Origin: an uncultured Ruminococcus sp.
Lineage (GTDB): Bacteria; Bacillota; Clostridia; Oscillospirales; Ruminococcaceae
Assembly: GCA_947177345.1 (NCBI GenBank)
Contig: CAMWUB010000146.1
Span: forward strand, 1 to 5,163
DNA length: 5,163 bases
Direction of reading: 5' to 3'
Under the pieces are notes generated by a model that saw only the letters and a list, made by a program, of their open reading frames with translations, made no database searches and was not told where the DNA came from. Both the position numbers and the translations under genes were made by a program. Position 1 is the stretch's first letter; each line of letters starts with the position of its first letter. This document shows, piece by piece, positions 1 through 4,734 of this stretch.

Positions 1-115
1 GTATAATAATATCTGCAATCCAAAAATATAATTTATCTACTTACATTATACATTTTTCAAAGGGATTTGTCAAGCCCTAAAAAATAATTTATTACCTACC
101 AAGGAGGAAAAATTT
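1..115 (+). promoter_or_regulatory. Leader and control region of the replication-like gene
   Basis: This AT-rich stretch precedes the first rightward gene and contains the leftward promoter. For rightward transcription there are TATAAT hexamers at 2-7 and 27-32, but neither has a convincing -35 inside the window. A weaker pair, TTGTCA at 67-72 and TATTAC at 90-95 (17 bp apart), shares the near-palindrome TTGTCAA (67-73) with the leftward -35. A transcript from that pair would begin about 102, within the ribosome binding site, which is unusually short. The rightward promoter is therefore unresolved. An SD, AAGGAGG, sits at 101-107, eight bases before the ATG at 116. Confidence 0.4.
38..73 (-). 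promoter_or_regulatory. Perfect consensus sigma-A promoter, leftward
   Basis: Read on the minus strand, TTGACA lies at 73-68 and TATAAT at 50-45, separated by exactly 17 bp. Both hexamers match the vegetative sigma-A consensus 6/6 at the optimal spacing. The DNA upstream of the -35 (about 79-95 on the + strand) is A/T-rich, like an UP element. Transcription should start near 38 and leave the window to the left, so this is probably the promoter of a divergent gene or operon beyond position 1. The downstream gene is not visible. The promoter call is strong; its target is unknown. Confidence 0.82.
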
Positions 116-919
116 ATGGCAGTTTACAAAACAAAACTTTCCGGTAACTTCACCCAGATACCGAATGAATTAATTCGTAACAAAAACTTGCCACCTAAGG
201 CAAAAGTTGTACTATTCACAATGTTATCACTTTCTTCGGAATGTGAAACAACAATGGAAACAGTCATGGCAATGTGTGGTTTCAAACGTGACGCCGCTAC
301 CAACGCTATCAACGCACTTAGAGAAGCTGGTTATTGTCGCAAGAGAGACGACAGAAAAAAAGGTAAATTCGCATGTGAATATGATTTCTACAATGTACAG
401 GCTTTCGAGTCGGTAAAAAATGACCCTGTTTCCTTATCCGTTACGGACGAACCGGAAACCGTTCAGCCGTGCCGTGAAACACCCACACGGTCTATTATAT
501 ATAAGAAAGATAAAGCTTTAAAAAATGATGCTGTGAAAGAAGAGGCAGAAAAAGCCGAGCCTGCTCGCCTGCCTTACGGAAAACATCAGAATGTCTTCTT
601 AACTGACGACGAATACAAAACTCTCGTTGAGACATACGGCAAGGAACAGACCGACTACAGTATTGATACGCTTTCAGACTTCAAGAAAAAATCCGGCAGA
701 TGCAAGAAAATGAATGACTTCCGTCAACTCATGGATAAATGGATTAAAAAGGACATTGAATGGGGTAAAATTCCGAAAACATATTCTTCAGACAGACCGC
801 AAGAAGAATCAAAAGTACGAAATAACAGGTATAATACCGGAAGAAGAAAAGTTCATTATGATGCGGATTTTGATGTTGAGAAGTACAAGATATTTGTAAA
901 CGATTATACGGTAATATGA
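116..919 (+). CDS. Winged-helix replication-initiator-like (DnaD/phage replisome-organiser type) protein
   Basis: The protein has 267 residues and starts at an ATG with a strong SD (AAGGAGG, 8-base spacing). Residues about 10-90 resemble the N-terminal winged helix of Gram-positive phage and plasmid replication proteins: an FTQIPNELI opening, then a KAK-containing helix, then a second helix pair around residues 46-72. A hydrophilic linker (about 100-150) with a lysine-rich SIIYKKDK stretch follows. A C-terminal helical segment (about 158-213) carries LTDDEY, LSDF and a final WIKKD, the pattern at the end of DnaD-like phage proteins. The tail is basic and then acidic. Such proteins bind origin DNA and recruit replicative helicase in related elements; here that role is inferred. 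It is first in the rightward gene run, as expected for an early replication gene. Family assignment is fairly firm; exact function is not. Confidence 0.75.
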   Translation: MAVYKTKLSGNFTQIPNELIRNKNLPPKAKVVLFTMLSLSSECETTMETVMAMCGFKRDAATNAINALREAGYCRKRDDRKKGKFACEYDFYNVQAFESVKNDPVSLSVTDEPETVQPCRETPTRSIIYKKDKALKNDAVKEEAEKAEPARLPYGKHQNVFLTDDEYKTLVETYGKEQTDYSIDTLSDFKKKSGRCKKMNDFRQLMDKWIKKDIEWGKIPKTYSSDRPQEESKVRNNRYNTGRRKVHYDADFDVEKYKIFVNDYTVI

Positions 920-925
920 AATAAA

Positions 926-949
926 ACGGGTTATTAAGGACAAACCTGT
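926..949 (+). other. Short intergenic hairpin
   Basis: ACGGGTT (926-932) pairs with AACCTGT (943-949) as a 7-bp stem with one G-U pair and a 10-base loop. It lies in the 59-base gap between the replication-like gene and the next small gene. No T-tract follows, so it is not a typical intrinsic terminator. It could affect mRNA stability or be chance. Confidence 0.25.
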
Positions 950-978
950 CACCATATATTCAATCGAGGTGATAAATT

Positions 979-1236
979 ATGTCAAAGAAAACTGAACAGG
1001 GGCTTACTCCATACGAACGTGCCGGAATGTATACGGTCATCGGAAAGACCGAAACTGAAACTCACTACATAGAGACCATACGGACATACGACGGTGCAAT
1101 TGTCGTGAACCATATTCCGAAACATTCAAAAGAGGAGCAGGCTGTTATTGATAAGAACATATTAAGAGCTCTTGTAAAATTCGCAAATCCGGATGTTGAT
1201 ATGTCGGCGGTTGAGTATATGGAACTCATAATATGA
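979..1236 (+). CDS. Small conserved-type hypothetical protein, 85 aa
   Basis: I do not recognise a named domain. The ATG is preceded by GAGGTGAT (966-973), a good extended SD. The 85-residue product is soluble, without signal peptide, membrane helix or cysteines. The N-terminal half is rich in Thr, Glu and Tyr with probable beta strands (YTVIGKTETETHYIETI, residues about 18-34). The C-terminal half is a likely helix (KEEQAVIDKNILRALVKFA). It is followed after 15 bases by the next gene, so the two are probably co-transcribed and co-translated. Small proteins of this sort are common beside replication genes of phages and ICEs. Function unknown. Confidence 0.7.
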   Translation: MSKKTEQGLTPYERAGMYTVIGKTETETHYIETIRTYDGAIVVNHIPKHSKEEQAVIDKNILRALVKFANPDVDMSAVEYMELII

Positions 1237-1251
1237 AAGGAAAGAAAAAGT

Positions 1252-1698
1252 ATGACCTACCAGGAAATAACCAGTAAGTATGAAGAACGTGGTCTGACAG
1301 ACTACCGCCTCCGTACCCTCGAAGACCTGAAAGAAATCCATGATGTGGACGTTACAAAACTGTCCGGTTACTCCGGACTATCTGCTGAAAAAAGAGAACT
1401 GTTTGATATTACCGTTCTGCGTTTCTATAACGCACACGGTCTTAACAGCAGATTACAACTCAAGCCGAAAGCAGTCAATTATGTTCTCGATGTCACATAC
1501 TACCGGAACGATGAAACCGTAAGACGTGAAATTTTCCTTGTCGACGGCAATATGCGTGTGACTAAAAAGTGCCTGCACAGAGACGTCTATAAAAAAGGCA
1601 TTGCTGTCCGGAATTGTACCGCTTTTAAAGAACATTACCTCCGCTTTGAACTTCAAGATGAATGGTATCATTTCACAGGAATGTGTGAGTGGTACTGA
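1252..1698 (+). CDS. Conserved hypothetical protein of phage/ICE type, 148 aa
   Basis: The ATG follows AAAGGAAAG (1236-1244) closely and lies 15 bases after the previous stop. The 148-residue protein has a helical N-terminal half (EEITSK-like start, then AEKRELFDITVLRFYNAHGL at about residues 43-62). The second half is strand-rich and basic, ending in an aromatic YLRFELQDEWYHFTG...EWY segment. From memory, the LF..xxxFYNAHGL followed by LKPKAxNYV arrangement recurs in unnamed proteins of Clostridia mobile elements, but I know no function. No signal peptide or membrane segment is visible. Its stop (TGA, 1696-1698) is one base before the ATG of the radical SAM gene, which suggests translational coupling. 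Confidence 0.72.
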   Translation: MTYQEITSKYEERGLTDYRLRTLEDLKEIHDVDVTKLSGYSGLSAEKRELFDITVLRFYNAHGLNSRLQLKPKAVNYVLDVTYYRNDETVRREIFLVDGNMRVTKKCLHRDVYKKGIAVRNCTAFKEHYLRFELQDEWYHFTGMCEWY

Positions 1699-1699
1699 A

Positions 1700-2605
1700 A
1701 TGAAAATAGGACTTCACGACAGCGAGGCGGAAACTCTGAAACGAAAGACTTTTCCTAACTATGCATTGATGAAAATATCAGCATGGCATAAGTCGCAAGG
1801 CGATACGGTTGACTGGTGGTATCCTTTAGGAAATTTTGATAAAGTATATTCAAGCAAGATTTTTGACTTCACACCGGAAAATCCATATCTACCGGAGAAT
1901 ACAATCAAGGGTGGTACGGGCTATGATGTCAGTTCCGTACTTCCGGAAGAAATAGACAATATGTTCCCAGATTACTCAATATATCCCGGTTGCGATTACG
2001 CCATAGGCTACATAACAAGAGGGTGTCCGAACCGGTGCAGATGGTGTGCAGTTCCGGAAAAGGAAGGCAGTATCAGACCTTACAGGACGTGGAAGGAGCT
2101 CGTAAGACCCGACAGTAATAAACTTGTACTCATGGACAATAACATTTTAGCTTGCGAATACGGTATACGACAGCTTGAAAGCCTCATTGACAGCGGTTAT
2201 GCCATTGACTTAAATCAGGGTATGGACGCACGGCTTGTTAACGACAGTATAGCGGAAATTCTTTCACGTCTGAAATGGATAAAATATATCCGTTTTTCGT
2301 GCGATACAACAGAGCAGATTCAAGCCGTTGAAAACACCGTCAGCCTGCTCTGTAAGCATGGTGTAAAGCCATACAGGATATTTATATATCTGCTTGTGAC
2401 TTCCAATATAGATAATGCCGTACAGCGTGTAGAACGTCTGAAACGATTCAGGGGAATCAATATTTACGCACAGGCGGAACGCAATGAACGGCTGGGAATA
2501 GTTCCGAACCGTTTACAGCTTGAGTTTGCCCAACGTTACATTTACGGCGGTAAATATCGTAAAGAAACATGGGACGATTATTGCAGAAGATTTAACATTA
2601 AATGA
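1700..2605 (+). CDS. Radical SAM protein, phage-type family
   Basis: The 301-residue protein contains C109-x3-C113-x2-C116 (GCPNRCRWC), the radical SAM motif whose cysteines bind a [4Fe-4S] cluster for reductive cleavage of S-adenosylmethionine. The N-terminal ~95 residues (MKIGLHDSE, FPNYALMKISAWHKSQGD) resemble the Rossmann-like, B12-binding-type region that precedes the core in related proteins. No cobalamin-binding DxHxxG is evident, so cobalamin use is doubtful. Core strands include VLMDNNILA (about 143-151) and DLNQGMDARL (170-179). The frame stays open upstream to an ATG at 1601, but that would overlap the previous gene by about 100 bases. The ATG at 1700 begins the conserved MKIGLHD and follows the preceding TGA by one base, with a weak GAGTGG nearby, implying coupling. 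Such proteins are frequent in Firmicutes phages and ICEs. The substrate is unknown; base or RNA modification is possible but not shown. Confidence 0.9.
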   Translation: MKIGLHDSEAETLKRKTFPNYALMKISAWHKSQGDTVDWWYPLGNFDKVYSSKIFDFTPENPYLPENTIKGGTGYDVSSVLPEEIDNMFPDYSIYPGCDYAIGYITRGCPNRCRWCAVPEKEGSIRPYRTWKELVRPDSNKLVLMDNNILACEYGIRQLESLIDSGYAIDLNQGMDARLVNDSIAEILSRLKWIKYIRFSCDTTEQIQAVENTVSLLCKHGVKPYRIFIYLLVTSNIDNAVQRVERLKRFRGINIYAQAERNERLGIVPNRLQLEFAQRYIYGGKYRKETWDDYCRRFNIK

Positions 2606-2647
2606 AGAAAAATGCATATTATCGGTTATACTGTTTCCGAAACATAG

Positions 2648-2657
2648 AAAGGAGTGA
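2648..2657 (+). promoter_or_regulatory. SD that fixes the start of the XRE gene at 2662
   Basis: AAAGGAGTGA lies four bases before the ATG at 2662 (SD core GGAG 2651-2654, 7-base spacing). An in-frame ATG at 2602 overlaps the radical SAM stop but has no SD, and would add about 20 residues that do not belong to an XRE domain. The same SD form recurs before the RNA ligase gene at 4735. Confidence 0.65.
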
Positions 2658-2661
2658 CTTT

Positions 2662-2892
2662 ATGACATTCGGACAGAAAATTAAAACACGGCGTGAAGAA
2701 CTCGGCTATACTCAGGCAGAGCTTGCAAAACGTGTACATACTACACAACCGTATGTTTCACGTCTGGAAAGAGGCTGGTTCAATCCTTAACTGAATATGA
2801 TTTCCAAAATATCAACCGTATTAGAAATCAGTATTGATTATCTTATTTTCGACGACAGAAATGAGGGAAACTTATGTCAGAAACAGATTTAA
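2662..2892 (+). pseudogene. XRE-family helix-turn-helix regulator with in-frame stop
   Basis: The frame starts at ATG 2662 and encodes a classic Cro/CI-type HTH: FGQKIKTRREELGYTQAELAK, then a recognition helix with TTQPYVSRLERG, ending at residue 42 (WFNP). Codon 43 is TAA (2788-2790). Reading past it in the same frame gives LNMISKISTVLEISIDYLIF, exactly the fourth and fifth helices expected after NP in small XRE repressors, up to a TAA at 2890-2892. The intact protein would be 76 residues, a usual size. One substitution (for example TCA to TAA, Ser to stop) explains the break. As it stands only a 42-residue product would form, lacking the rest of the domain, so it is probably inactive. The 3' end overlaps the start of the pentapeptide gene (ATG 2874). 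A base-calling error or stop read-through cannot be excluded. Confidence 0.8.
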
Positions 2893-3548
2893 AAGAGATT
2901 CTCCATAAACATAAATTATGGCTTGCCGGTCTGGACGGCGGAGAACGTGCAGACCTTAGATATAGATGTCTAAAAGATTATTACCTTTCCGGTGTAAACC
3001 TCAGATATGCAAATCTTCATGGTGCAAGGCTAAGTGGTGCAGACATTCATCATGCAGACCTCACCGGTGCAGACCTGAGCGATGCACTGCTTATCGGTAC
3101 AGACTTCAGATATACAAAACTCTGCGGAGCTGACTTTACCGGCTCTGAACTCTTTGGTGCGAAACTATTCAATGCGGATCTCAGCGATGCAAAAGGTTTA
3201 ACTTCACAATGGGAATTTCTGAAAAACAACTTTGATGCCATGGCGGAAGGCATAATAGCTTACAAGACTTTCGGGAAAAGTTATCCGCCACCTTCAGCAT
3301 GGAGAATTGAAAAAGGTGCTGTAATCTCGGAAAACGTCAACTTTGACCGCACCAATGACTGCGGTTGCGGAATAAACGTCGCTACTCTTGACTGGTTGAA
3401 AAAATATTACGACGACGAAATATGGCAGGTTCTCATACGCTGGGAATGGCTCGCTGGTGTGTGTGTGTTCCGTATAACAGTGATGGGTTTTTCCGCTGTG
3501 AACGTGCAGAACTTATCGGGATTGTATCTAATAAGGATTGAATATTGA
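2874..3548 (+). CDS. Pentapeptide-repeat protein with apparently frameshifted C-terminus
   Basis: The ATG follows GAGGG (2863-2867). After a short leader (SETDLKEILHKHKLWL, GGERADL), residues about 38-107 form some 14 tandem pentapeptides of the A(D/N)LxG kind (LSGAD, LTGAD, LCGAD, LFGAK, LFNAD). These build a right-handed quadrilateral beta-helix. A second conserved segment follows (about 125-196): YKTFG, GAVISENVN, DCGCGINVATLDWLKK and LIRWEWLAGV, which I recall from phage and ICE pentapeptide proteins. After (GT)6 at 3457-3468 the frame encodes an unconvincing tail of about 27 residues. With two bases fewer, it would read VCVPYNSDGFFRCERAELIG and stop at 3539-3541, matching what I recall as the family ending. 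The restored protein would be 221 residues; the actual frame gives 224. The function of these phage forms is unknown; DNA-gyrase mimicry is known only for other pentapeptide proteins such as Qnr. Confidence 0.85.
   Translation: MSETDLKEILHKHKLWLAGLDGGERADLRYRCLKDYYLSGVNLRYANLHGARLSGADIHHADLTGADLSDALLIGTDFRYTKLCGADFTGSELFGAKLFNADLSDAKGLTSQWEFLKNNFDAMAEGIIAYKTFGKSYPPPSAWRIEKGAVISENVNFDRTNDCGCGINVATLDWLKKYYDDEIWQVLIRWEWLAGVCVFRITVMGFSAVNVQNLSGLYLIRIEY
3457..3468 (+). repeat. (GT)6 dinucleotide run inside the pentapeptide gene
   Basis: Six GT units in a row lie at the exact point where the pentapeptide-protein frame departs from its expected C-terminus. Five units would restore the family-like ending. 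Short dinucleotide runs are prone to slipped-strand replication errors, so this may be a mutation, a phase-variable site or a sequencing error. Confidence 0.8.
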
Positions 3549-3578
3549 TACTTAAAATTCCGGAAAATAAATAGTGTT

Positions 3579-3612
3579 CTGAAGGGCATCACTCAAAAAA
3601 GCCCTGTCCCAG
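3579..3612 (+). other. Possible hairpin in the 3549-3637 gap
   Basis: AGGGC (3583-3587) pairs with GCCCT (3601-3605) across a 13-base loop, and CTG (3579-3581) can pair with CAG (3610-3612) outside an uneven internal loop. No T-tract follows, so it is not a standard terminator. It lies about 25 bases before a strong SD. It could be a weak cis-element or chance. Confidence 0.25.
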
Positions 3613-3637
3613 TAAACTGAAATACGGAGGTGATAAT

Positions 3638-3862
3638 ATGAAAGAAATATGCAGATTTTCCGGTACAAGCAGTTACTGTCAGGTTCTTGTCGGCGTGAAG
3701 TGTCGTGGCACGGATGAGTTATGCAAGTTCCGGAAAACAGACAGACAGTTCCGTGAGGACAGAAACAGGGATATACTTACTAACCGTAAAAAGTTCAACT
3801 GTAACCATTGCCGGTACATGAATACTCCGTGCAGACTGAGTTCAGAGAAAGGAAGTGTATAA
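3638..3862 (+). CDS. Small cysteine-rich hypothetical protein, 74 aa
   Basis: The start is well supported: GGAGGTGAT (3626-3634), near-perfect complementarity to the 16S 3' end, lies just before the ATG. The 74-residue basic protein has seven cysteines (5, 14, 22, 29, 55, 58, 65). C55-x2-C58-x6-C65 (CNHCRYMNTPC) could bind zinc together with one of the earlier cysteines. The middle is a highly charged Arg/Lys/Asp helix (about 30-52). No signal peptide or membrane segment is seen, so it is probably cytoplasmic and reduced. I do not recognise a named family. Its stop precedes the next gene's probable TTG start by two bases, so the two small Cys-containing proteins are likely translated together. 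Function unknown; metal or nucleic-acid binding is a guess. Confidence 0.75.
   Translation: MKEICRFSGTSSYCQVLVGVKCRGTDELCKFRKTDRQFREDRNRDILTNRKKFNCNHCRYMNTPCRLSSEKGSV
3847..3855 (+). promoter_or_regulatory. SD that supports a TTG start at 3865
   Basis: GAAAGGAAG-type sequence ending in GTG lies 9-10 bases before TTG 3865. The alternative ATG at 3808, inside the previous gene, lacks a good SD and would add residues that merely shadow the neighbouring frame. Confidence 0.55.
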
Positions 3863-3864
3863 AA

Positions 3865-4068
3865 TTGAAAGTAATTAATGCTCCGAAAAATACACCTATG
3901 TCTTTAAAGCATGGGAAATGGATACCCGATAAAATTAACGAACCAACAAAACTTTTTTCTTGTTCTGAATGTAAAGGTCTGATTCAGCTTGGGAATTATG
4001 CCTACAAATGCTATTATAACTACTGTCCTACCTGTGGTGCAAAAATGGACGGAGATGAAACAAAATGA
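3865..4068 (+). CDS. Small zinc-ribbon protein, probable TTG start
   Basis: From the TTG at 3865 the protein has 67 residues beginning MKVINAP. An ATG at 3808 is in frame but overlaps the preceding gene, and the SD at about 3847-3855 points to the TTG, two bases after the previous stop. Two knuckles, C33-x2-C36 (CSEC) and C54-x2-C57 (CPTCGAKMDG), form a typical treble-clef or zinc-ribbon site. The HGKW opening plus a YCPxCGAKMDG ending is the signature of a very common small phage and ICE protein in Clostridia. An extra cysteine is at 49. Its role is unknown; zinc binding is secure, partner unknown. The coding region ends four bases before the hammerhead ribozyme begins. Confidence 0.82.
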   Translation: MKVINAPKNTPMSLKHGKWIPDKINEPTKLFSCSECKGLIQLGNYAYKCYYNYCPTCGAKMDGDETK

Positions 4069-4071
4069 ATA

Positions 4072-4139
4072 GCCGAAACAGTGGATTTTTTATCCGCTGT
4101 CCGTCGGGAATGGTCATCCGTCGCTGATGAGGCAGACCA
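4072..4139 (+). ncRNA. Type II hammerhead self-cleaving ribozyme with pseudoknot
   Basis: All conserved core bases are present in the circular order of a type II hammerhead. Stem II is GCC (4072-4074) with GGC (4131-4133). GAAA is at 4075-4078. Stem III is 9 bp, 4078-4086 with 4092-4100, one G-U pair, closed by a TTTTT loop, and includes the required A15.1-U16.1 pair (4078-4100). The cleavage triplet GTC is at 4099-4101. Stem I is 4102-4108 with 4117-4123 and contains one T-T mismatch and a terminal G-U pair. CTGATGA is at 4124-4130. In addition TGGTC in loop I (4111-4115) can pair with GACCA (4135-4139), a 5-bp pseudoknot replacing the usual loop I/loop II contact, as known for some bacterial type II forms. 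Cleavage is predicted between 4101 and 4102, leaving a 2',3'-cyclic phosphate upstream and a 5'-OH downstream. Stem II is short (3 bp). The element sits between two genes and abuts the next SD. Confidence 0.93.
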
Positions 4140-4140
4140 G

Positions 4141-4152
4141 AAAGGAAGTGAT
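4141..4152 (+). promoter_or_regulatory. SD that fixes the start at ATG 4159, abutting the ribozyme
   Basis: AAAGGAAGTGAT begins two bases after the ribozyme's pseudoknot strand and precedes ATG 4159 by six bases. Folding of the ribozyme, or its cleavage product, could therefore influence ribosome access here. An in-frame GTG at 4081 lies within ribozyme stem III and has no SD, so it is rejected as the start. Confidence 0.7.
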
Positions 4153-4158
4153 AAAAAA

Positions 4159-4713
4159 ATGAAAGAAATGATTTATAAAAATAAATCTGTAGCAGAACTT
4201 CTTGACAGTGGTACATATAAAGACTATGAGTATGCAATAGTTTCAAGAGGATTTTCCCCGTGTGCCTATGTGAAACTGCCAGAAGGTCATACATACTATG
4301 GTTTGGATTATGACGATATTCCGGTGGAATGTCACGGTGGTCTTACTTATTCGGATTACTACATTGACGGTATGCCGTCGGGTTCAGGGTGGTGGATTGG
4401 CTGGGATTACGGACATTGTTGCGACTACTCCGGCTTTATGATAAACGAAAACTGGCATGACATTTCACGCTACAAAAAATGGACAACCACTGAAATCCTT
4501 GAAGAAGTAAAACGGGTAATCGACCAGCTGAAAGAGTTTCATGAATTTGTTAGTGAAGTTATGCGTGTAGGGAAATTAGATGAAAAGTCTGCAAGAAGTG
4601 CTGTTTATTTTGCAAAATCAGTCAGTATGCATGAAAGAGAAAAACCACATAATGCTGAAAATGCAGGGAAAAGTCTTAGAAAAATTCTCGGAAAAATGAA
4701 TGGTACTCTTTAG
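4159..4713 (+). CDS. Phage-type conserved hypothetical protein, 184 aa
   Basis: Starting at ATG 4159 with the SD AAAGGAAGTGAT, the protein has 184 residues. The frame is open back to a GTG at 4081, but those codons lie inside the ribozyme and read as an unrelated, charged extension. Residues about 22-95 hold a distinctive aromatic and cysteine-rich block: AYVKLPEGHTYYG, DDIPVECHGGLTYS, then GWWIGWDYGHCCDYSG. It continues with an RYKKWTTTEILEEVKRVIDQL helix. I recall this HGGLTY plus GWDYxHCxDY combination from unnamed proteins of Clostridia phages and ICEs; no enzymatic function is known to me. The last ~55 residues are helical and lysine-rich and may be a lineage-specific addition. There is no signal peptide. 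It lies 21 bases before the RNA ligase gene and downstream of the ribozyme, so the two genes share a processed message if cleavage occurs. Confidence 0.75.
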   Translation: MKEMIYKNKSVAELLDSGTYKDYEYAIVSRGFSPCAYVKLPEGHTYYGLDYDDIPVECHGGLTYSDYYIDGMPSGSGWWIGWDYGHCCDYSGFMINENWHDISRYKKWTTTEILEEVKRVIDQLKEFHEFVSEVMRVGKLDEKSARSAVYFAKSVSMHEREKPHNAENAGKSLRKILGKMNGTL

Positions 4714-4734
4714 AAGATTAAAAGGAGTGATTGT

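Noticed and set aside
932..960. Promoter ending in TATATT before the 979 gene
   Set aside because: No acceptable -35 at 16-18 bp; the gene can be served by read-through from the upstream gene.
1601..1699. Upstream extension of the radical SAM frame to ATG 1601
   Set aside because: It overlaps the conserved end of the 1252-1698 gene by about 100 bases and lacks family residues; MKIGLHD at 1700 is the natural start.
3050..3253. Minus-strand open frame opposite the pentapeptide repeats
   Set aside because: A shadow of the repeated A(D/N)LxG codons; no SD and no domain.
3545..3573. Promoter TTGATA, 17 bp, TAAATA before the 3638 gene
   Set aside because: The -10 matches the consensus at only about three of six positions; insufficient in AT-rich DNA.
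3808..3864. ATG 3808 as start of the zinc-ribbon protein
   Set aside because: It lies inside the preceding Cys-rich gene without an SD; the TTG at 3865 has an SD and follows the stop by two bases.
4078..4100. Intrinsic terminator (9-bp stem, TTTTT)
   Set aside because: The T-run is the loop, not a 3' tail, and the stem is fully accounted for as hammerhead stem III.
4065..4127. 20-codon frame starting in an ATGA overlap with the zinc-ribbon stop
   Set aside because: It is almost entirely the ribozyme sequence, has no recognisable product and no SD, so it is explained by the RNA element.
4081..4158. GTG 4081 as start of the 184-aa protein
   Set aside because: These codons are part of ribozyme stems I and III; the SD and the protein's likely beginning point to ATG 4159.
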